Notes: a model not told the origin generated them from the letters alone. Shown: positions 7,800-17,929, counted from the stretch's first letter. The stretch is 41,096 nucleotides of DNA from Vibrio rumoiensis 1S-45 (GCF_000286955.2 NZ_AJYK02000107.1:1-41096); one strand, 5' to 3'. Numbers and translations: made by a program.

Positions 7800-9869
7800 T
7801 TATATATCGTCATCACATTCCTTTTGCATCTCTTCTTTATTGAACAATACCACTCTATTGCGCCCTTTGGTTTTCGCTTTATATAATGCGATATCCGCTT
7901 GTTTGATCATATCGTCAATATCAGTACATTGTGGTTGATTCACGGACACACCGATTGAGAGAGTAATATTTAATTGTGTACTATCTGAAATCTGAATACT
8001 GGTCGCCGAAACTGTTTTTCGAATATGTTCCGCTAAAGCATACCCTTTATCTTGAGTATTCTGCATCACGACAACAAACTCCTCTCCGCCTAAACGGGCT
8101 AATAAGTCAGAATTGGTAATGTTGTGTTTTACGATTTCACTTAACTGTTGAAGTACAATATCACCAGCATCATGGCCATAAACATCATTTACTTGCTTAA
8201 AGTGATCAACATCGATCATCAATAACGAAAGTGGTTTTTGACTCTTTTGATGGTCGATAAATACTGGCGTTACTTGTTCAAAGAAGTGTCGGCGGTTGCT
8301 TATACCTGTTAATACATCGGTATGGGCGATGTACTCCAAACGTTTTTCTAGCTCTATTCTGTCGGTAATATCGAAAGCTGATGTTCTAGCAATAGCAAAG
8401 TTGCCTTCATTAAATAAGGCAACGGCAGAGGTGGAAACAAAGAAGGTGTTACCTTGTTTGGTTTGCACTTCTAAAATGACACCATCAATTTCTTGTTCAT
8501 TCGGTAAATGGTCTAAAAATGCTTTGAAGGTTTCTTGGCTTGCTGGAGTAATAAAGTTGGAAAAAGATCGACCAATCACTTCATCTCTTTCATAACCTAA
8601 CCAGTTAAGTTCAGTTTGGTTAATACGGGTTACGATCCCCTGAGCATCCAAACTATGGTAACCACAAGGTGCATTTTCATATAAGTCTTTTAGCTCTGAG
8701 CTGATTCGTTTGTGATGTGTACGACGTGCTTTTTTTTGTTCTGAATTACTTATAAGCATTAACATAATAAAGGCAATGGACACATATAGTAGCACGATGA
8801 TTATGTGGCTAGAGGGTTTATAAAATAATGAAGATTCTTGAATGGTTTCATTTGGCAGAAATATCACCAACTTCCAATTGGTGTTATGAGTCGATTCTTC
8901 TGATACTGGGAAGTTAACTTTACTGTGTGTTGTATGTTTAGGGCTATTTATTGCACTAAAGTCCAATGGTGTAATGGATTGATAGCGAAATAATCCTTTC
9001 TCGGTTTTTAGGGTGCCACTATTACTTTTTTTGATGGTTGGCCAAGCTAGTGGGTAACGTTGTTCAAAATTATTTTTTGGTTTCCCTAAGCTCACTCCCC
9101 ACTCATTGCTTCTATCATGATTACTCAACCAATAACCTTGTTCATCAATAAGCATGCCTTGTCCATTGATGCGCAGTTTAATTTGATGGCGAAAGTTTTC
9201 TAATAATTCATTTGCTAAGTAATTAATCATTACGATACCAATGGGCTGACCATTATTATCTAAAATTTGTGTAGCGAAGCGTAATGTTGGCTTATAAGGA
9301 ATTTCAATTTTTTCATTTTCAACATTCAAATCCATTTTAGAAACGTATGTTTCTCCTGGTGCTAATGATAATGCTTGCTGAAAATAGTAGCGATTATATT
9401 TATTTTGTAATTGAGAATTAGGTACTTGAATTGGTGTGCCGTCGTTATAGTTAACACGAATAAGCTCCTCACCATTGAGATCGAATAAACGGATCTGGCC
9501 GTAATGTTCAAAAGCATTGGTGAGGTTTCTAAATAGCTCAACTAAACTTGCTTTGTCTGCTGGATTAATATTGTTTTCAAAATATCCCGTGACGACTTTA
9601 GATTTTGAGACCATGTTCAATACAATCAATTGTACTTGCATCTCTTTTTGAAGAGAGTGTGTTGTAGTTGCGATGAAAGCTTCTTCCTGTGACAGTAACT
9701 TTTCTTCTAAGTTTTTTGTATATTCTTGATACCAGTAGAAGCCTAAAGCCGCAAATATAAGTGTAAAAATACTAAGAGTGATCATGAAACGTATCATGAC
9801 ATTTTTTAATAAACTTTTATCATGGAGTACGTCCTCTTCTAGAGCGGGATCGTGATCAAATTGAGTCAT
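7800..9869 (-). CDS. Membrane-bound Cache-PAS-GGDEF diguanylate cyclase
   Basis: This is predicted to make cyclic di-GMP from two GTP in response to a periplasmic signal. The order is a membrane helix (about 27-46), a large periplasmic Cache-like sensor (about 55-345), a second helix (about 354-374), a PAS domain (about 391-500) ending in FDITDRIE, and a GGDEF domain (about 510-680). The catalytic site GGEEF is at 594-598, preceded by MIDVDHFKQVND with the metal-binding Asp, so the enzyme looks active. The product-inhibition I-site (RxxD just before the signature) reads TNSD (585-588) and so lacks its arginine. No EAL or HD-GYP domain is attached. Being close to a capsule export operon fits a role in surface attachment, but this is only positional inference. 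Confidence 0.9.
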   Translation of the reverse strand: MTQFDHDPALEEDVLHDKSLLKNVMIRFMITLSIFTLIFAALGFYWYQEYTKNLEEKLLSQEEAFIATTTHSLQKEMQVQLIVLNMVSKSKVVTGYFENNINPADKASLVELFRNLTNAFEHYGQIRLFDLNGEELIRVNYNDGTPIQVPNSQLQNKYNRYYFQQALSLAPGETYVSKMDLNVENEKIEIPYKPTLRFATQILDNNGQPIGIVMINYLANELLENFRHQIKLRINGQGMLIDEQGYWLSNHDRSNEWGVSLGKPKNNFEQRYPLAWPTIKKSNSGTLKTEKGLFRYQSITPLDFSAINSPKHTTHSKVNFPVSEESTHNTNWKLVIFLPNETIQESSLFYKPSSHIIIVLLYVSIAFIMLMLISNSEQKKARRTHHKRISSELKDLYENAPCGYHSLDAQGIVTRINQTELNWLGYERDEVIGRSFSNFITPASQETFKAFLDHLPNEQEIDGVILEVQTKQGNTFFVSTSAVALFNEGNFAIARTSAFDITDRIELEKRLEYIAHTDVLTGISNRRHFFEQVTPVFIDHQKSQKPLSLLMIDVDHFKQVNDVYGHDAGDIVLQQLSEIVKHNITNSDLLARLGGEEFVVVMQNTQDKGYALAEHIRKTVSATSIQISDSTQLNITLSIGVSVNQPQCTDIDDMIKQADIALYKAKTKGRNRVVLFNKEEMQKECDDDI

Positions 9870-9992
9870 GAAGAGACATTTTCCTAGGTTATGAGTTTCT
9901 TTGTGGTATTTACATTGATTATAGTTATATGATATTGAAATTAAAACATCTTAATTATTAAGGTTATTGTTATAAATACTTATTTAATCAAA

Positions 9993-10021
9993 AAAAGCTA
10001 AGAGATAGTCACTTAGCTTTT
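9993..10021 (-). terminator. Terminator downstream of envC
   Basis: AAAAGCTAAG (9993-10002) pairs exactly with CTTAGCTTTT (10012-10021) around a 9-base loop. On the minus strand it is followed by a run of seven T's, a standard rho-independent terminator for envC. The remaining bases up to the cyclase start at 9869 are AT-rich with nothing recognisable. Confidence 0.8.
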
Positions 10022-10042
10022 ATTTTTCATATGGTTAAATAT

Positions 10043-11232
10043 TTATTTCAGCCAACTTTTAGGATTTTGCGCTTGACTATTTCGGCGGATCTCAAAGTAT
10101 AAAGAAGGCCTAGATTGGCCACCAGTATTACCTGCCAGTGCAATAGTTTCTCCAGCGCCTACAATATCCCCATCTTTTTTCAGCAAGGTTTGGTTATAAC
10201 CATATAAGGTCATGTCTCCTTTACCATGATCCAATAGAATCACTAGCCCATAACCACGTAGCCATTCAGCAAAGACGACTTTACCGGAATGAACAGCTTT
10301 TACTGCTTCACCTTGGCGAGCGTTAATGACGATGCCTTTCCAAGTTACTTGACCACTTTGTGACGAGCCGAAGTTATGCAGTACTTGCCCGCTGATTGGC
10401 CAAGGGAGTTTTCCGCGATAAGCTGCAAGGCCGTTCATTGGGGAAACATTACGTTTGGCCGCTTTAGCGATTTCTGCTTTTAAACGTGCTTCGTTGCGTC
10501 GAAGTTCGGCTAAAGCGCTTTCATTACTACGGATATTGCTACGAATTTTGGTAAGAGTGCCTTTACGCTGACTTTGATTTTTTTGTAAGTCATCTCGTTT
10601 GCTTTTTTGTTGAGCCAAAAGCGTTGATTGGCGGGTTTCTTCTTCTGATAATTGCCTTTCTTTTTCATCTAATTGAGATTGAGTTAGTGCAAGGGCTTCA
10701 ATGGCTTCAGTTCGTGATTTGGCTAAATGTTGAAAGTATTGACTGATACGGTCCATTCTTTCTGCATCACCACCTTGAATGAGTGCTGGCATTGCGTTGC
10801 TTTTACTGGTGATGTAATAGGCTTTGATGAGTTTTTCGAGGGTTTGGGTTTGTTGCTTTTTAGTGGCTTCTAATTCTTTTTTCTGGTTTTTTAGTTGATT
10901 AGATTGCCTTGAACTTTACGCAGCTCTTGTTCGGTATGGTTAATCTCTTGCCCTAACTTTGAGATGCTGACTTCGTGATTTTTCAGTTCACTTTGTAATT
11001 CATTGAGTTTCTTCTGTTGCCCACTGATTGAGGACTTTTGACGAGAAATCTCAGCAGAAACGCCTTTTAAATCCTCTTTAGAGGCGGCATACCCATTGAT
11101 AGGAAACAAAACAAGGGTGAGAGAGAAACATAGAAAAACGCCAGCACATGCTTGTTTTACAACGGTGCTGGGTTGTAATGAGCCTGTGATGGCGTTGTGA
11201 GTATGTTTAGCCTGAGGCTTAGACAGTGTCAT
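10043..11232 (-). pseudogene. envC: EnvC-type murein hydrolase activator, frameshifted
   Basis: EnvC is a periplasmic protein that activates the amidases AmiA and AmiB to split septal peptidoglycan. The gene is read in two frames. The first 113 codons give a hydrophobic signal region (about 28-50) and coiled coil, then stop at 10891-10893. The coiled coil resumes in the -1 frame with QLKNQKKELEATKKQQ and runs without stops to the end. That part holds the rest of the coiled coil and a C-terminal LytM/M23 domain. The M23 metal ligands are lost (LYFEIRR instead of HxH), as expected for EnvC. The switch must fall within 10894-10915, and adding one base, for example a second C before CTAAAA, would restore one frame. 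Joined length would be about 396, normal for the family. It may be a true mutation or a sequencing error. Confidence 0.8.
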
Positions 11233-11290
11233 GTTTTGAAGTTTTCCCTTTTATACAAGAACGAATGACCACCACGATCATTCGTAAATC

Positions 11291-11331
11291 GGGCAGGTGA
11301 TATTGCTATGATAGCTTGAATCACCGTGCCC
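11291..11331. terminator. Hairpin between gpmM and envC
   Basis: GGGCAGGTGAT (11291-11301) pairs with ATCACCGTGCCC (11320-11331) with one bulged base. A second small hairpin, ACGAATGA with TCATTCGT, lies just beyond it (about 11262-11286). Both lie downstream of gpmM and upstream of envC on the minus strand. No T-run follows, so attenuation or RNA stability is as likely as termination. Confidence 0.4.
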
Positions 11332-11341
11332 TATAAGGGGA

Positions 11342-12886
11342 TTATTTCAGATTGACAATAACCTGACCAGACATCTCTGCAGGGATTTCCATTCCTGTTA
11401 GCTCAAGCATGGTTGGAGCAAGATCAGAAAGCTTACCACCTGCTTTGAATTCCAGCGCTTTGTTACCCACATAAATCAGTGGGACAGGTAGGCTAGTATG
11501 TGCAGTATGAACGCCACCTGTTTCAGGATCGATCATCATTTCAGCATTACCGTGATCGGCTGTGATCAGCATTTGACCATCGACTTCTTTAATTGCTTCT
11601 ACGACACGGCCAATACATTCATCAACGGCTTCACAGGCTTTAACGGCAGCGTCATAAACACCCGTGTGACCAACCATGTCGCCATTTGGGTAGTTACAGA
11701 TGATGGTATCAAACTTGCCAGATTTGATAGCAGCAACTAATTTGTCAGTCAGTTCTGGTGCGCTCATCTCTGGTTGAAGATCGTACGTTGCCACTTTTGG
11801 CGAAGCAACCAATTGACGCTCTTCGCCTTCAAACTCGTTTTCTTTACCGCCATTGAAGAAGAAAGTTACGTGTGCGTATTTTTCCGTTTCAGAAATTCGC
11901 AGCTGAGTTTTACCGCATTTAGATAACCACTCACCGTAAGTGTTTTCTAAAGAGGCTGGTGGGAATGCACAAAGCAGTGGGATGTCTGCTGCGTATTGAG
12001 TCAGCATTACAAAATCAATGCTTGGGAATACTTCACGTTCAAAACCATCGAAATCCGGAACGAAAGTACGCGTAATTTCACGCGCACGGTCAGCACGGTA
12101 GTTCATGAAGATAACCGCATCACCATCGACGATTGCAGCGCTTGCTTGGCCTTCAGCACGTACTTCAGTCGCTTGAACAAATTCATCATTTTCTTCACGA
12201 GCGTAAGCCGCTTCTAAGCCTTCTACTGCAGAATCGACAGTGAACTCTGCTTTCGCTTGCGTTAATAGGTCGTAAGATTTTTGTACACGATCCCAGTTAT
12301 TATCACGATCCATTGCAAAGTAACGGCCAATTAAAGACGCGATACGACCTTCTTCTAGACTCAATTCTGCGAATAGATCTTGGAAGCGTTGTAAGGTATT
12401 TTTTGCACTACGTGGTGGTGTATCACGGCCATCTAGGAAACCATGTACATACACTTTTTTTGCGCCACGCTCAGCGGCCATTTGTACCGCAGCATAAATA
12501 TGATCTTCATGGCTATGAACGCCACCTGGAGACATCAAACCCATGATGTGAACGGCTTTACCAGCAGCGACGGCTTTATCAATCGCGTTTGCTAGCGCTG
12601 GTGTGTCTTTAAATTCATCATCGGCAATTGATTTAGTAATACGAGTTAAGTCCTGATATACCACGCGACCGGCACCAATGTTGGTGTGGCCAACTTCTGA
12701 GTTACCCATTTGCCCGTCAGGCAAGCCTACATCGAAGCCTGAAGCTGAAATAAGGGTATTGGGTTGGTTAGCAAATAAACCATCTAAAACTGGTGTGTTT
12801 GCATTTGCGATAGCGTTGTCGCTGTTGTCTTCGCGGTAACCCCAACCATCAAGAATCACTAGAGCCATTGGCTTCTTATTTGACAT
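11342..12886 (-). CDS. gpmM: 2,3-bisphosphoglycerate-independent phosphoglycerate mutase
   Basis: This manganese-dependent glycolytic enzyme interconverts 3- and 2-phosphoglycerate in the cytoplasm through a phosphoserine intermediate. The alkaline-phosphatase-like domain begins [12 protein letters not shown] with metal-binding D13. The nucleophile is S63 in [11 protein letters not shown]. The second metal site is visible near the C-terminus in ITADHGNAE and in the following GGVHTAHT. The frame extends eight codons upstream, but the start at MSNKKP is preferred because GAGG lies at proper spacing and it gives 514 residues, as in E. coli. It sits upstream of envC, an order also seen in E. coli. 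Confidence 0.95.
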   Translation of the reverse strand: MSNKKPMALVILDGWGYREDNSDNAIANANTPVLDGLFANQPNTLISASGFDVGLPDGQMGNSEVGHTNIGAGRVVYQDLTRITKSIADDEFKDTPALANAIDKAVAAGKAVHIMGLMSPGGVHSHEDHIYAAVQMAAERGAKKVYVHGFLDGRDTPPRSAKNTLQRFQDLFAELSLEEGRIASLIGRYFAMDRDNNWDRVQKSYDLLTQAKAEFTVDSAVEGLEAAYAREENDEFVQATEVRAEGQASAAIVDGDAVIFMNYRADRAREITRTFVPDFDGFEREVFPSIDFVMLTQYAADIPLLCAFPPASLENTYGEWLSKCGKTQLRISETEKYAHVTFFFNGGKENEFEGEERQLVASPKVATYDLQPEMSAPELTDKLVAAIKSGKFDTIICNYPNGDMVGHTGVYDAAVKACEAVDECIGRVVEAIKEVDGQMLITADHGNAEMMIDPETGGVHTAHTSLPVPLIYVGNKALEFKAGGKLSDLAPTMLELTGMEIPAEMSGQVIVNLK

Positions 12887-13156
12887 GTTCAAACCTCGTT
12901 TAAAATACAAAGAATTTTATTTAGCGTAATTTTACTACATATTTCACTTTAAACTGTAGGGTAAGATCAATTTAACTTACCTCTCCACCTTGGTGTCACA
13001 TTAATCTGGTGCAAATTTTCATTTGATGATGTGCATTATGCCTAATTATTAATCGAGATGAAAATCGAATTCATTGATGGGATTAATAGAAGAAAGCGAT
13101 GTAATCATTGTTTGAGCGTAAATCTCTTAGATTCCCGCTCTCGCTTAGGCTCGGCT

Positions 13157-13240
13157 GGAATGACGGGCCAGCACTGTCACGCTGAAAATACCCAACTACC
13201 GTCATGTCGGAAATATAAACCCATCGTCGTGTTGGTATCT
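13157..13240. repeat. Intergenic repeat, CGTCAT family, copy B
   Basis: In the 506-base divergent region between gpmM and yibN, GGAATGACG (13157-13165) is followed after 34 bases by CGTCATGTCGG (13200-13210). The latter can pair, partly through G-T pairs, with TTGGTATCT (13232-13240). The arrangement matches copy A at the window start. A short ORF across this stretch is not considered a gene. The rest of 12887-13392 is AT-rich, with a possible TATACT -10 near 13329 for yibN. Confidence 0.5.
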
Positions 13241-13392
13241 TATTGTTATCCACCGACCTAAATCCCCAAATAACTAGACCTAAATCCTCTTTTGCGCCTT
13301 TACTCTCGCCACTTATCGTTTAGGCGGTTATACTCTTGCCTTTCCAATTTCGGCTGTGGATGATCCCAGTCAATGCATTTAAGAGTGTAGGC

Positions 13393-13848
13393 ATGCAAGA
13401 GTATACTGAGTTTTTTCAAAATAATATGATTCTGGTGTTGGTGTGGGTTGGTGTGTTCGCCGCGTTAATAGGCAGCATTTTTAAGTCATCTACAGCAAAA
13501 TACAAAATCATTGGTGTAAGTGAATTAACCCAACAGATCAACCGTGAAGATGGTGTGGTGATTGATATTCGTACAAAAGATGAATATAAGCGTGGTCATA
13601 TTTCTGGCGCAGTTCACATTTTGCCAACAGAAATTAAATCTGGCTCAATTGCGACTATTGAAAAATACAAAACCACCCCAATCATTGTGGTATGTAAGAC
13701 CGGTCAAACGGTACATGAAAATGCCAATGCATTAAGCAAAGCCGGCTTTGAAAAAGTGAGCATATTGAAAAATGGTATGACTGCTTGGAATGACAAGAAT
13801 TTACCTTTGGTTTCTGAAAAATCAGTAAGTAAAAAAGGTAAGAAATAA
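13393..13848 (+). CDS. yibN: Membrane-anchored rhodanese-like protein YibN
   Basis: A single N-terminal membrane helix (about 11-31) anchors a cytoplasmic rhodanese domain (about 40-140). The active-site loop VVCKTGQT carries the persulfide cysteine C101. The upstream ATG at 13336 would add 19 residues with no family support. The start chosen here, MQEYTEFF, matches the beginning of E. coli YibN. The product is 151 residues with a lysine-rich tail. Together with secB, gpsA and cysE this is the conserved yibN-secB-gpsA-cysE order of enteric bacteria and vibrios. The exact sulfur acceptor is unknown. Confidence 0.88.
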   Translation: MQEYTEFFQNNMILVLVWVGVFAALIGSIFKSSTAKYKIIGVSELTQQINREDGVVIDIRTKDEYKRGHISGAVHILPTEIKSGSIATIEKYKTTPIIVVCKTGQTVHENANALSKAGFEKVSILKNGMTAWNDKNLPLVSEKSVSKKGKK

Positions 13849-13926
13849 TTTAGACCCTGTACCTTGACGAGTGGATAGGTACTAGGAATCAGAATTTTAT
13901 ATTAAATTTAATAAGGACAATTCCTC

Positions 13927-14388
13927 ATGGCTGAAGCAGCACCTCAAGAACAACAAAACTTCACTATTCAACGTATCTTCTTAAAAGATCTTTCTTTTGA
14001 AGCGCCAAACTCTCCACAAATGTTCCAAAAAGATTGGAATCCAGATGTGAAGTTAGATCTTGATACACAAAGCCGTGAGCTTGGTGAAAATGTTTACGAA
14101 GTGGTACTTCGTTTAACCGTAACGGTGAAGAACGAAGAAGAAACAGCTTTCCTTTGTGAAATTCAACAAGGTGGTATCTTCACTGCTGAAAACATGGAAC
14201 AAGGTCAATTAGCACATTGCTTAGGGGCTTTCTGCCCGAACATCCTTTTCCCATACGCACGTGAAACGATTTCAAGCCTAGTGATTAAAGGTACGTTCCC
14301 TCAATTGAACCTAGCACCAGTTAACTTTGATGCATTGTTCATGAACTACCTACAAAGCCAAGCTGAACAAGCACCACAAGACGCGTAA
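13927..14388 (+). CDS. secB: Protein-export chaperone SecB
   Basis: SecB is a cytoplasmic tetrameric chaperone that keeps preproteins unfolded and hands them to SecA. The 153 residues match the family length. Typical features are [19 protein letters not shown] near the N-terminus, the acidic [17 protein letters not shown] strand region, and the conserved PYARE (about 116-120). An Ala/Gln-rich tail ends the protein. A TAAGGA ribosome site precedes the ATG. It follows yibN by 78 bases and is followed by a terminator, so it is probably expressed with yibN. Confidence 0.95.
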   Translation: MAEAAPQEQQNFTIQRIFLKDLSFEAPNSPQMFQKDWNPDVKLDLDTQSRELGENVYEVVLRLTVTVKNEEETAFLCEIQQGGIFTAENMEQGQLAHCLGAFCPNILFPYARETISSLVIKGTFPQLNLAPVNFDALFMNYLQSQAEQAPQDA

Positions 14389-14417
14389 TTGCTGACAGAT
14401 GGTATTAAGTTTATTGA

Positions 14418-14458
14418 GAGCCTCGTAACTCGTTTGAGTACGAGGTTCTTATTTTTAT
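14418..14458 (+). terminator. Rho-independent terminator after secB
   Basis: GAGCCTCGTA (14418-14427) pairs with TACGAGGTTC (14439-14448), including one G-T pair, and a T-rich tail follows. It separates yibN-secB from gpsA. Confidence 0.75.
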
Positions 14459-14495
14459 CATCTTTATTATCAAAAAAGGGCTTATGCCTTTAAGC

Positions 14496-14542
14496 TATAC
14501 CTAAATAACGTGAAGACTGATTTTTCAAGTTCTTTAGGTATA
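14496..14542. repeat. TATACC-family palindrome in the gpsA leader
   Basis: TATACCTAAA (14496-14505) and TTTAGGTATA (14533-14542) are exact inverse copies. The inner part (GTGAAGACTG ... TTCAAGTTC) continues some pairing. It ends 35 bases before the gpsA start. Its TATACC/GGTATA ends and GTGAAG/TTCAAG core recall the palindrome at 24.4 kb. Confidence 0.55.
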
Positions 14543-14577
14543 TCAATTCTTTTCCACTCAATCCTTAGGTTGTAACC

Positions 14578-15600
14578 ATGCCAAACTCTACAATACATAA
14601 TGATGTTGTCATGACGGTCATTGGTGCCGGCTCTTACGGAACCTCTCTTGCTATCGCTTTAGCGCGTAATGGTTCTAAGGTTATCTTATGGGGTCATAAC
14701 CCTGATCACATGTCAGCTTTAGAATATGACCGTTCTAATGAAGAATTTCTACCGGGTATCGACTTCCCAGAATCTTTAATTATTGAATCTGATTTAGAAG
14801 TAGCTGTGTCGTCTGCTCGTGATCTGTTGGTTGTTGTGCCAAGTCATGTATTTGGAACGGTATTAAAAAATGTTAAGCCTCATTTACGTGATGATTCTCG
14901 TATTTGCTGGGCAACGAAAGGGTTAGAACCTGAAACTGGTCGTTTATTGAAAGACGTAGCGGAAGAAGTCTTAGGCACTGATATTTCATTAGCTGTTTTA
15001 TCTGGGCCAACCTTCGCTAAAGAATTAGCGGCTGGAATGCCAACGGCTATTTCGGTGTCATCTCCTGATGAACAATTTGTCGATGACTTACAAGAGACCA
15101 TCCATTGCAGTAAAACCTTCCGAGTTTATGCTAATAGCGACTTTATTGGGATGCAATTAGGTGGGGCAGTGAAGAACGTAATTGCAATTGGCGCTGGAAT
15201 GTCTGATGGTATTGGCTTTGGCGCAAATGCTCGCACTGCTTTAATCACGCGTGGTTTGGCGGAAATGTGCCGTTTAGGAGCCGCGCTTGGCGCTCAACCT
15301 GAAACCTTTATGGGCATGGCGGGTTTAGGTGATTTGGTGCTAACGTGTACCGATAACCAGTCTCGTAACCGTCGTTTTGGTTTGGCGTTAGGCCAAGGAA
15401 AAGACGTGGAAAATGCACAGTTGGAAATTGGTCAGGTTGTTGAAGGTTATCGTAATACCAAGGAAGTGTGGGTGCTTGCTAACCGAATGGGCGTTGAAAT
15501 GCCTATTGTAGAGCAGATTTATGAAGTGTTATATAAAGGAAAAGATGCCCGTCAAGCCGCTCAAGATCTATTGGCTAGACAGAAAAAGTCGGAAGGATAA
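14578..15600 (+). CDS. gpsA: Glycerol-3-phosphate dehydrogenase [NAD(P)+]
   Basis: This cytoplasmic enzyme reduces dihydroxyacetone phosphate to sn-glycerol-3-phosphate, the backbone precursor of phospholipids. The Rossmann motif GAGSYG is at 16-21. [11 protein letters not shown] (111-121) and LSGPTFAKE (141-149) are conserved family signatures, and the catalytic lysine is K199 in GGAVKNV. The 340 residues fit the family (339 in E. coli). It is followed by cysE, as in E. coli. The leader carries the TATACC palindrome noted separately. Confidence 0.95.
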   Translation: MPNSTIHNDVVMTVIGAGSYGTSLAIALARNGSKVILWGHNPDHMSALEYDRSNEEFLPGIDFPESLIIESDLEVAVSSARDLLVVVPSHVFGTVLKNVKPHLRDDSRICWATKGLEPETGRLLKDVAEEVLGTDISLAVLSGPTFAKELAAGMPTAISVSSPDEQFVDDLQETIHCSKTFRVYANSDFIGMQLGGAVKNVIAIGAGMSDGIGFGANARTALITRGLAEMCRLGAALGAQPETFMGMAGLGDLVLTCTDNQSRNRRFGLALGQGKDVENAQLEIGQVVEGYRNTKEVWVLANRMGVEMPIVEQIYEVLYKGKDARQAAQDLLARQKKSEG

Positions 15601-15709
15601 GAAAAAGGGCTTCCTTATCTCTAACTTTTAGGCAGGTTGTGGTTGATTGACGGCTTATCAATATTTAGACAGAACCCTAAAATATAAAAAGCACTTACGG
15701 CTATTGCCT

Positions 15710-15737
15710 CTAGGGACTAGGGACCAGAAACTAGGAA
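15710..15737. repeat. Four tandem heptamers before cysE
   Basis: Four successive 7-base units read CTAGGGA, CTAGGGA, CCAGAAA and CTAGGAA. They end 7 bases before the cysE ATG and overlap the place of its ribosome binding site (AGGAAC). A 7-base unit can gain or lose copies by slippage and would change spacing without touching the protein. The rest of 15601-15709 shows a weak GATAAG/CTTATC pair after gpsA and nothing else. Confidence 0.6.
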
Positions 15738-15744
15738 CACTCAA

Positions 15745-16566
15745 ATGAAACACTGCGAAAAACAAAAAGTTTGGCTCTCGATTGTTAGTGAAGCTAAACA
15801 ACAATCAGAACAAGAGCCAATGTTGGCGAGCTTTTATCATTCGACGATTATCAATCACGATAGTCTTGGCGCTTCATTGAGCTACATACTTGCCAATAAA
15901 CTCAAAACGGCATCGATGCCGGCGATGGCTGTGCGTGAAGTGGTAGAAGAAGCATTTAAAGATGATCCATCTATTACTGACAGTGCCGCGTGTGATATTT
16001 GTGCGATTGTGAATCGTGATCCTGCGGTCTCTATGTATTCAACACCGTTACTTTACCTTAAAGGCTATCATGCTCTGCAAGGGTATCGCGTTGCGAATTG
16101 GCTATGGAAGCAAGGTCGCTTTGCTCTAGCTACTTACTTGCAAAATCAGATTTCTGTGGCATGCCAAGTCGATATCCACCCAGCAGCTAAAATTGGTCAA
16201 GGTATTATGCTCGACCATGCTACTGGGATTGTGATTGGTGAAACAGCGGTTGTTGAAAATGATGTATCGATTCTTCAGGATGTGACATTAGGTGGTACGG
16301 GTAAAGATTGTGGTGATCGCCATCCTAAGATCCGTGAAGGAGTTATGATTGGTGCGGGTGCTAAGATCCTTGGTAATATTGAAGTCGGTGAAGGGGCTAA
16401 GATTGGTTCGTGTTCCGTGGTACTTCAAGCTGTCCCACCTCACACTACCGTTGCTGGGGTTCCCGCTAAAATAGTCGGTCGACCTCAAACCAGTAAACCG
16501 TCTGAAGATATGGATCAAGGCTTTAATGGTAATGGTCATAAGTTGATTGATGGTGCTGGCATATAA
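15745..16566 (+). CDS. cysE: Serine O-acetyltransferase
   Basis: CysE transfers acetyl from acetyl-CoA to L-serine, giving O-acetylserine, the first committed step of cysteine synthesis, and is inhibited by cysteine. An N-terminal helical domain (about 1-140) carries MLASFYHSTI and REVVEEA. It is followed by a left-handed hexapeptide beta-helix (about 141-245) with catalytic residues D143 and H158 in QVDIHPAAKI and MLDHATG. The C-terminal tail ends in an isoleucine, as needed for docking into cysteine synthase CysK. Length is 273, as in E. coli. Four short tandem repeats overlap the ribosome-binding region. Confidence 0.96.
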   Translation: MKHCEKQKVWLSIVSEAKQQSEQEPMLASFYHSTIINHDSLGASLSYILANKLKTASMPAMAVREVVEEAFKDDPSITDSAACDICAIVNRDPAVSMYSTPLLYLKGYHALQGYRVANWLWKQGRFALATYLQNQISVACQVDIHPAAKIGQGIMLDHATGIVIGETAVVENDVSILQDVTLGGTGKDCGDRHPKIREGVMIGAGAKILGNIEVGEGAKIGSCSVVLQAVPPHTTVAGVPAKIVGRPQTSKPSEDMDQGFNGNGHKLIDGAGI

Positions 16567-16596
16567 ATTGCGACATATATATTGAGTGTTGCGTGG

Positions 16597-17929
16597 CTAG
16601 GTTGCTGCGCTTCTCATTTTCAATGCGTACCCATACGCTGCGATGCCACCGATGACATTCCCAACGGCAATCCCGATAAAAAGCCCTTCAACGCCATAAA
16701 ATTGACTTCCTACCCATGCACTTGGCAGAGTAAAAATAAACAAGCGAGAGAAATTCCACATAAAGGCTTTGAGTGGTAAGTGCATCGCATTTAAGCAGCT
16801 GACTACCATCATCACGAGTCCTTGAAAGCCATAGCTAATCGGCACAATTAATAAGAAATGCCATAAGGTATCTTGTACGCTTTGTTCTTGACTAAATAAA
16901 GCGGCAATTGGCATGCTCAATGGCACCATTAAAATAAATAACCCCAATTGAAATACTACGGCGAAACGCATGGTAATAAATAATGCTGAAAAGCTGCGTT
17001 CCGGTTGGTTAGCGCCATTATTTTGAGCGATAAAAGGGGTAAGTACCGATCCTAATGACATTAAAACAATGATCATTATGGATTCCACACGTTGCGCAGC
17101 GCCATAAGCTGCAACGGCTTCGGTGCCGAAACTGGCGAGCATCATCATTAAAATAGCACCTGAAAGTGGATTCATCGCACTAGAAAAAGCAGCAGGAGTG
17201 CCAATTTTTAATATTTGTGCCCAATCTTGCCACATACGACTCAATGCTGGTGGGGCTACTAACTTTTCCCTTCTTATAAGAATGTAGAGCGCGGCCACTA
17301 ATGCACCGAACCAACTTACGGCACTGGCGATCGCCGCGCCTTGAATGCCCAGTTCAGGGAAAGGTCCATAACCGAAGATCAATAGTGGGTCTAATGTACC
17401 GTTAATTAATCCAGCAGTGATCATGATCTTGGCGGGGGTTTTAGTATCCCCAGTTGAGCGGATCACGCTATTACCTGCCATGGGAACAACCAGAAGTGGG
17501 ATAGTGAGATACCACACTTGCATGTATTGATTGATTAATGGCAGTAGATCATCTGTCGCACCGAGCAAGCTAAAGAGCGGCTCGATAGTGAAGTAACCCT
17601 AGAGTAGAAGCTAAGGCAACTAATAAGACCGCTAGTAATAACCCATGAGTCGAGAAACGGGCAGCATTTTGAGTGTCACCTTGACCAAGTAATCTCCCAA
17701 CATTAGCTGATAGTCCCATTCCAATGCCCAAGGTAATACAACTCACACCAAAAGTGACCGGGAAAGTAAAGCTGATGGCAGCAAGTGCGTGAGTACCGAG
17801 TAGTGAGATGAAAAACGTATCGACGAGATTAAACGTTAAGATCGCAAATAGCCCCACAACCATCGGTAGAGTCATGGTTTTTAATAGGTGAGGAATGGGA
17901 GAAGAAAGTAGACCGTGTTTGTCTTGCAT
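16597..17929 (-). pseudogene. MATE-family multidrug efflux transporter, frameshifted
   Basis: MATE proteins are 12-helix inner-membrane antiporters that expel cationic drugs with Na+ or H+. The first part, from MQDKHGLLSSPIP, runs through helices 1-4 and stops near 17570 after STLGLLHYRAAL. The other frame through the same bases reads TIEPLFSLLGATDD, the expected continuation, and then runs to the end with GNSVIRSTGDT and GALVAALYIL. Removing one base near 17590 (CTTCACT to CTTACT) would restore a single frame. Joined length is about 440, normal for the family. The open frame extends upstream to 18007, but MQDKHG at 17929 is the usual family start. The cysE gene is convergent, ending 30 bases away. 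It may be a real mutation or a sequencing error. Confidence 0.75.

Noticed and set aside
10886..10892. AAAAAAC slippery heptamer on the minus strand in envC, suggesting programmed frameshifting
   Set aside because: It lies at and beyond the stop codon and in the wrong frame for a -1 slip from the first reading frame, so it cannot explain the frame change.
13058..13261. 67-codon open frame in the gpmM-yibN gap
   Set aside because: It runs through intergenic repeat copy B, has no ribosome site and no protein-like pattern.
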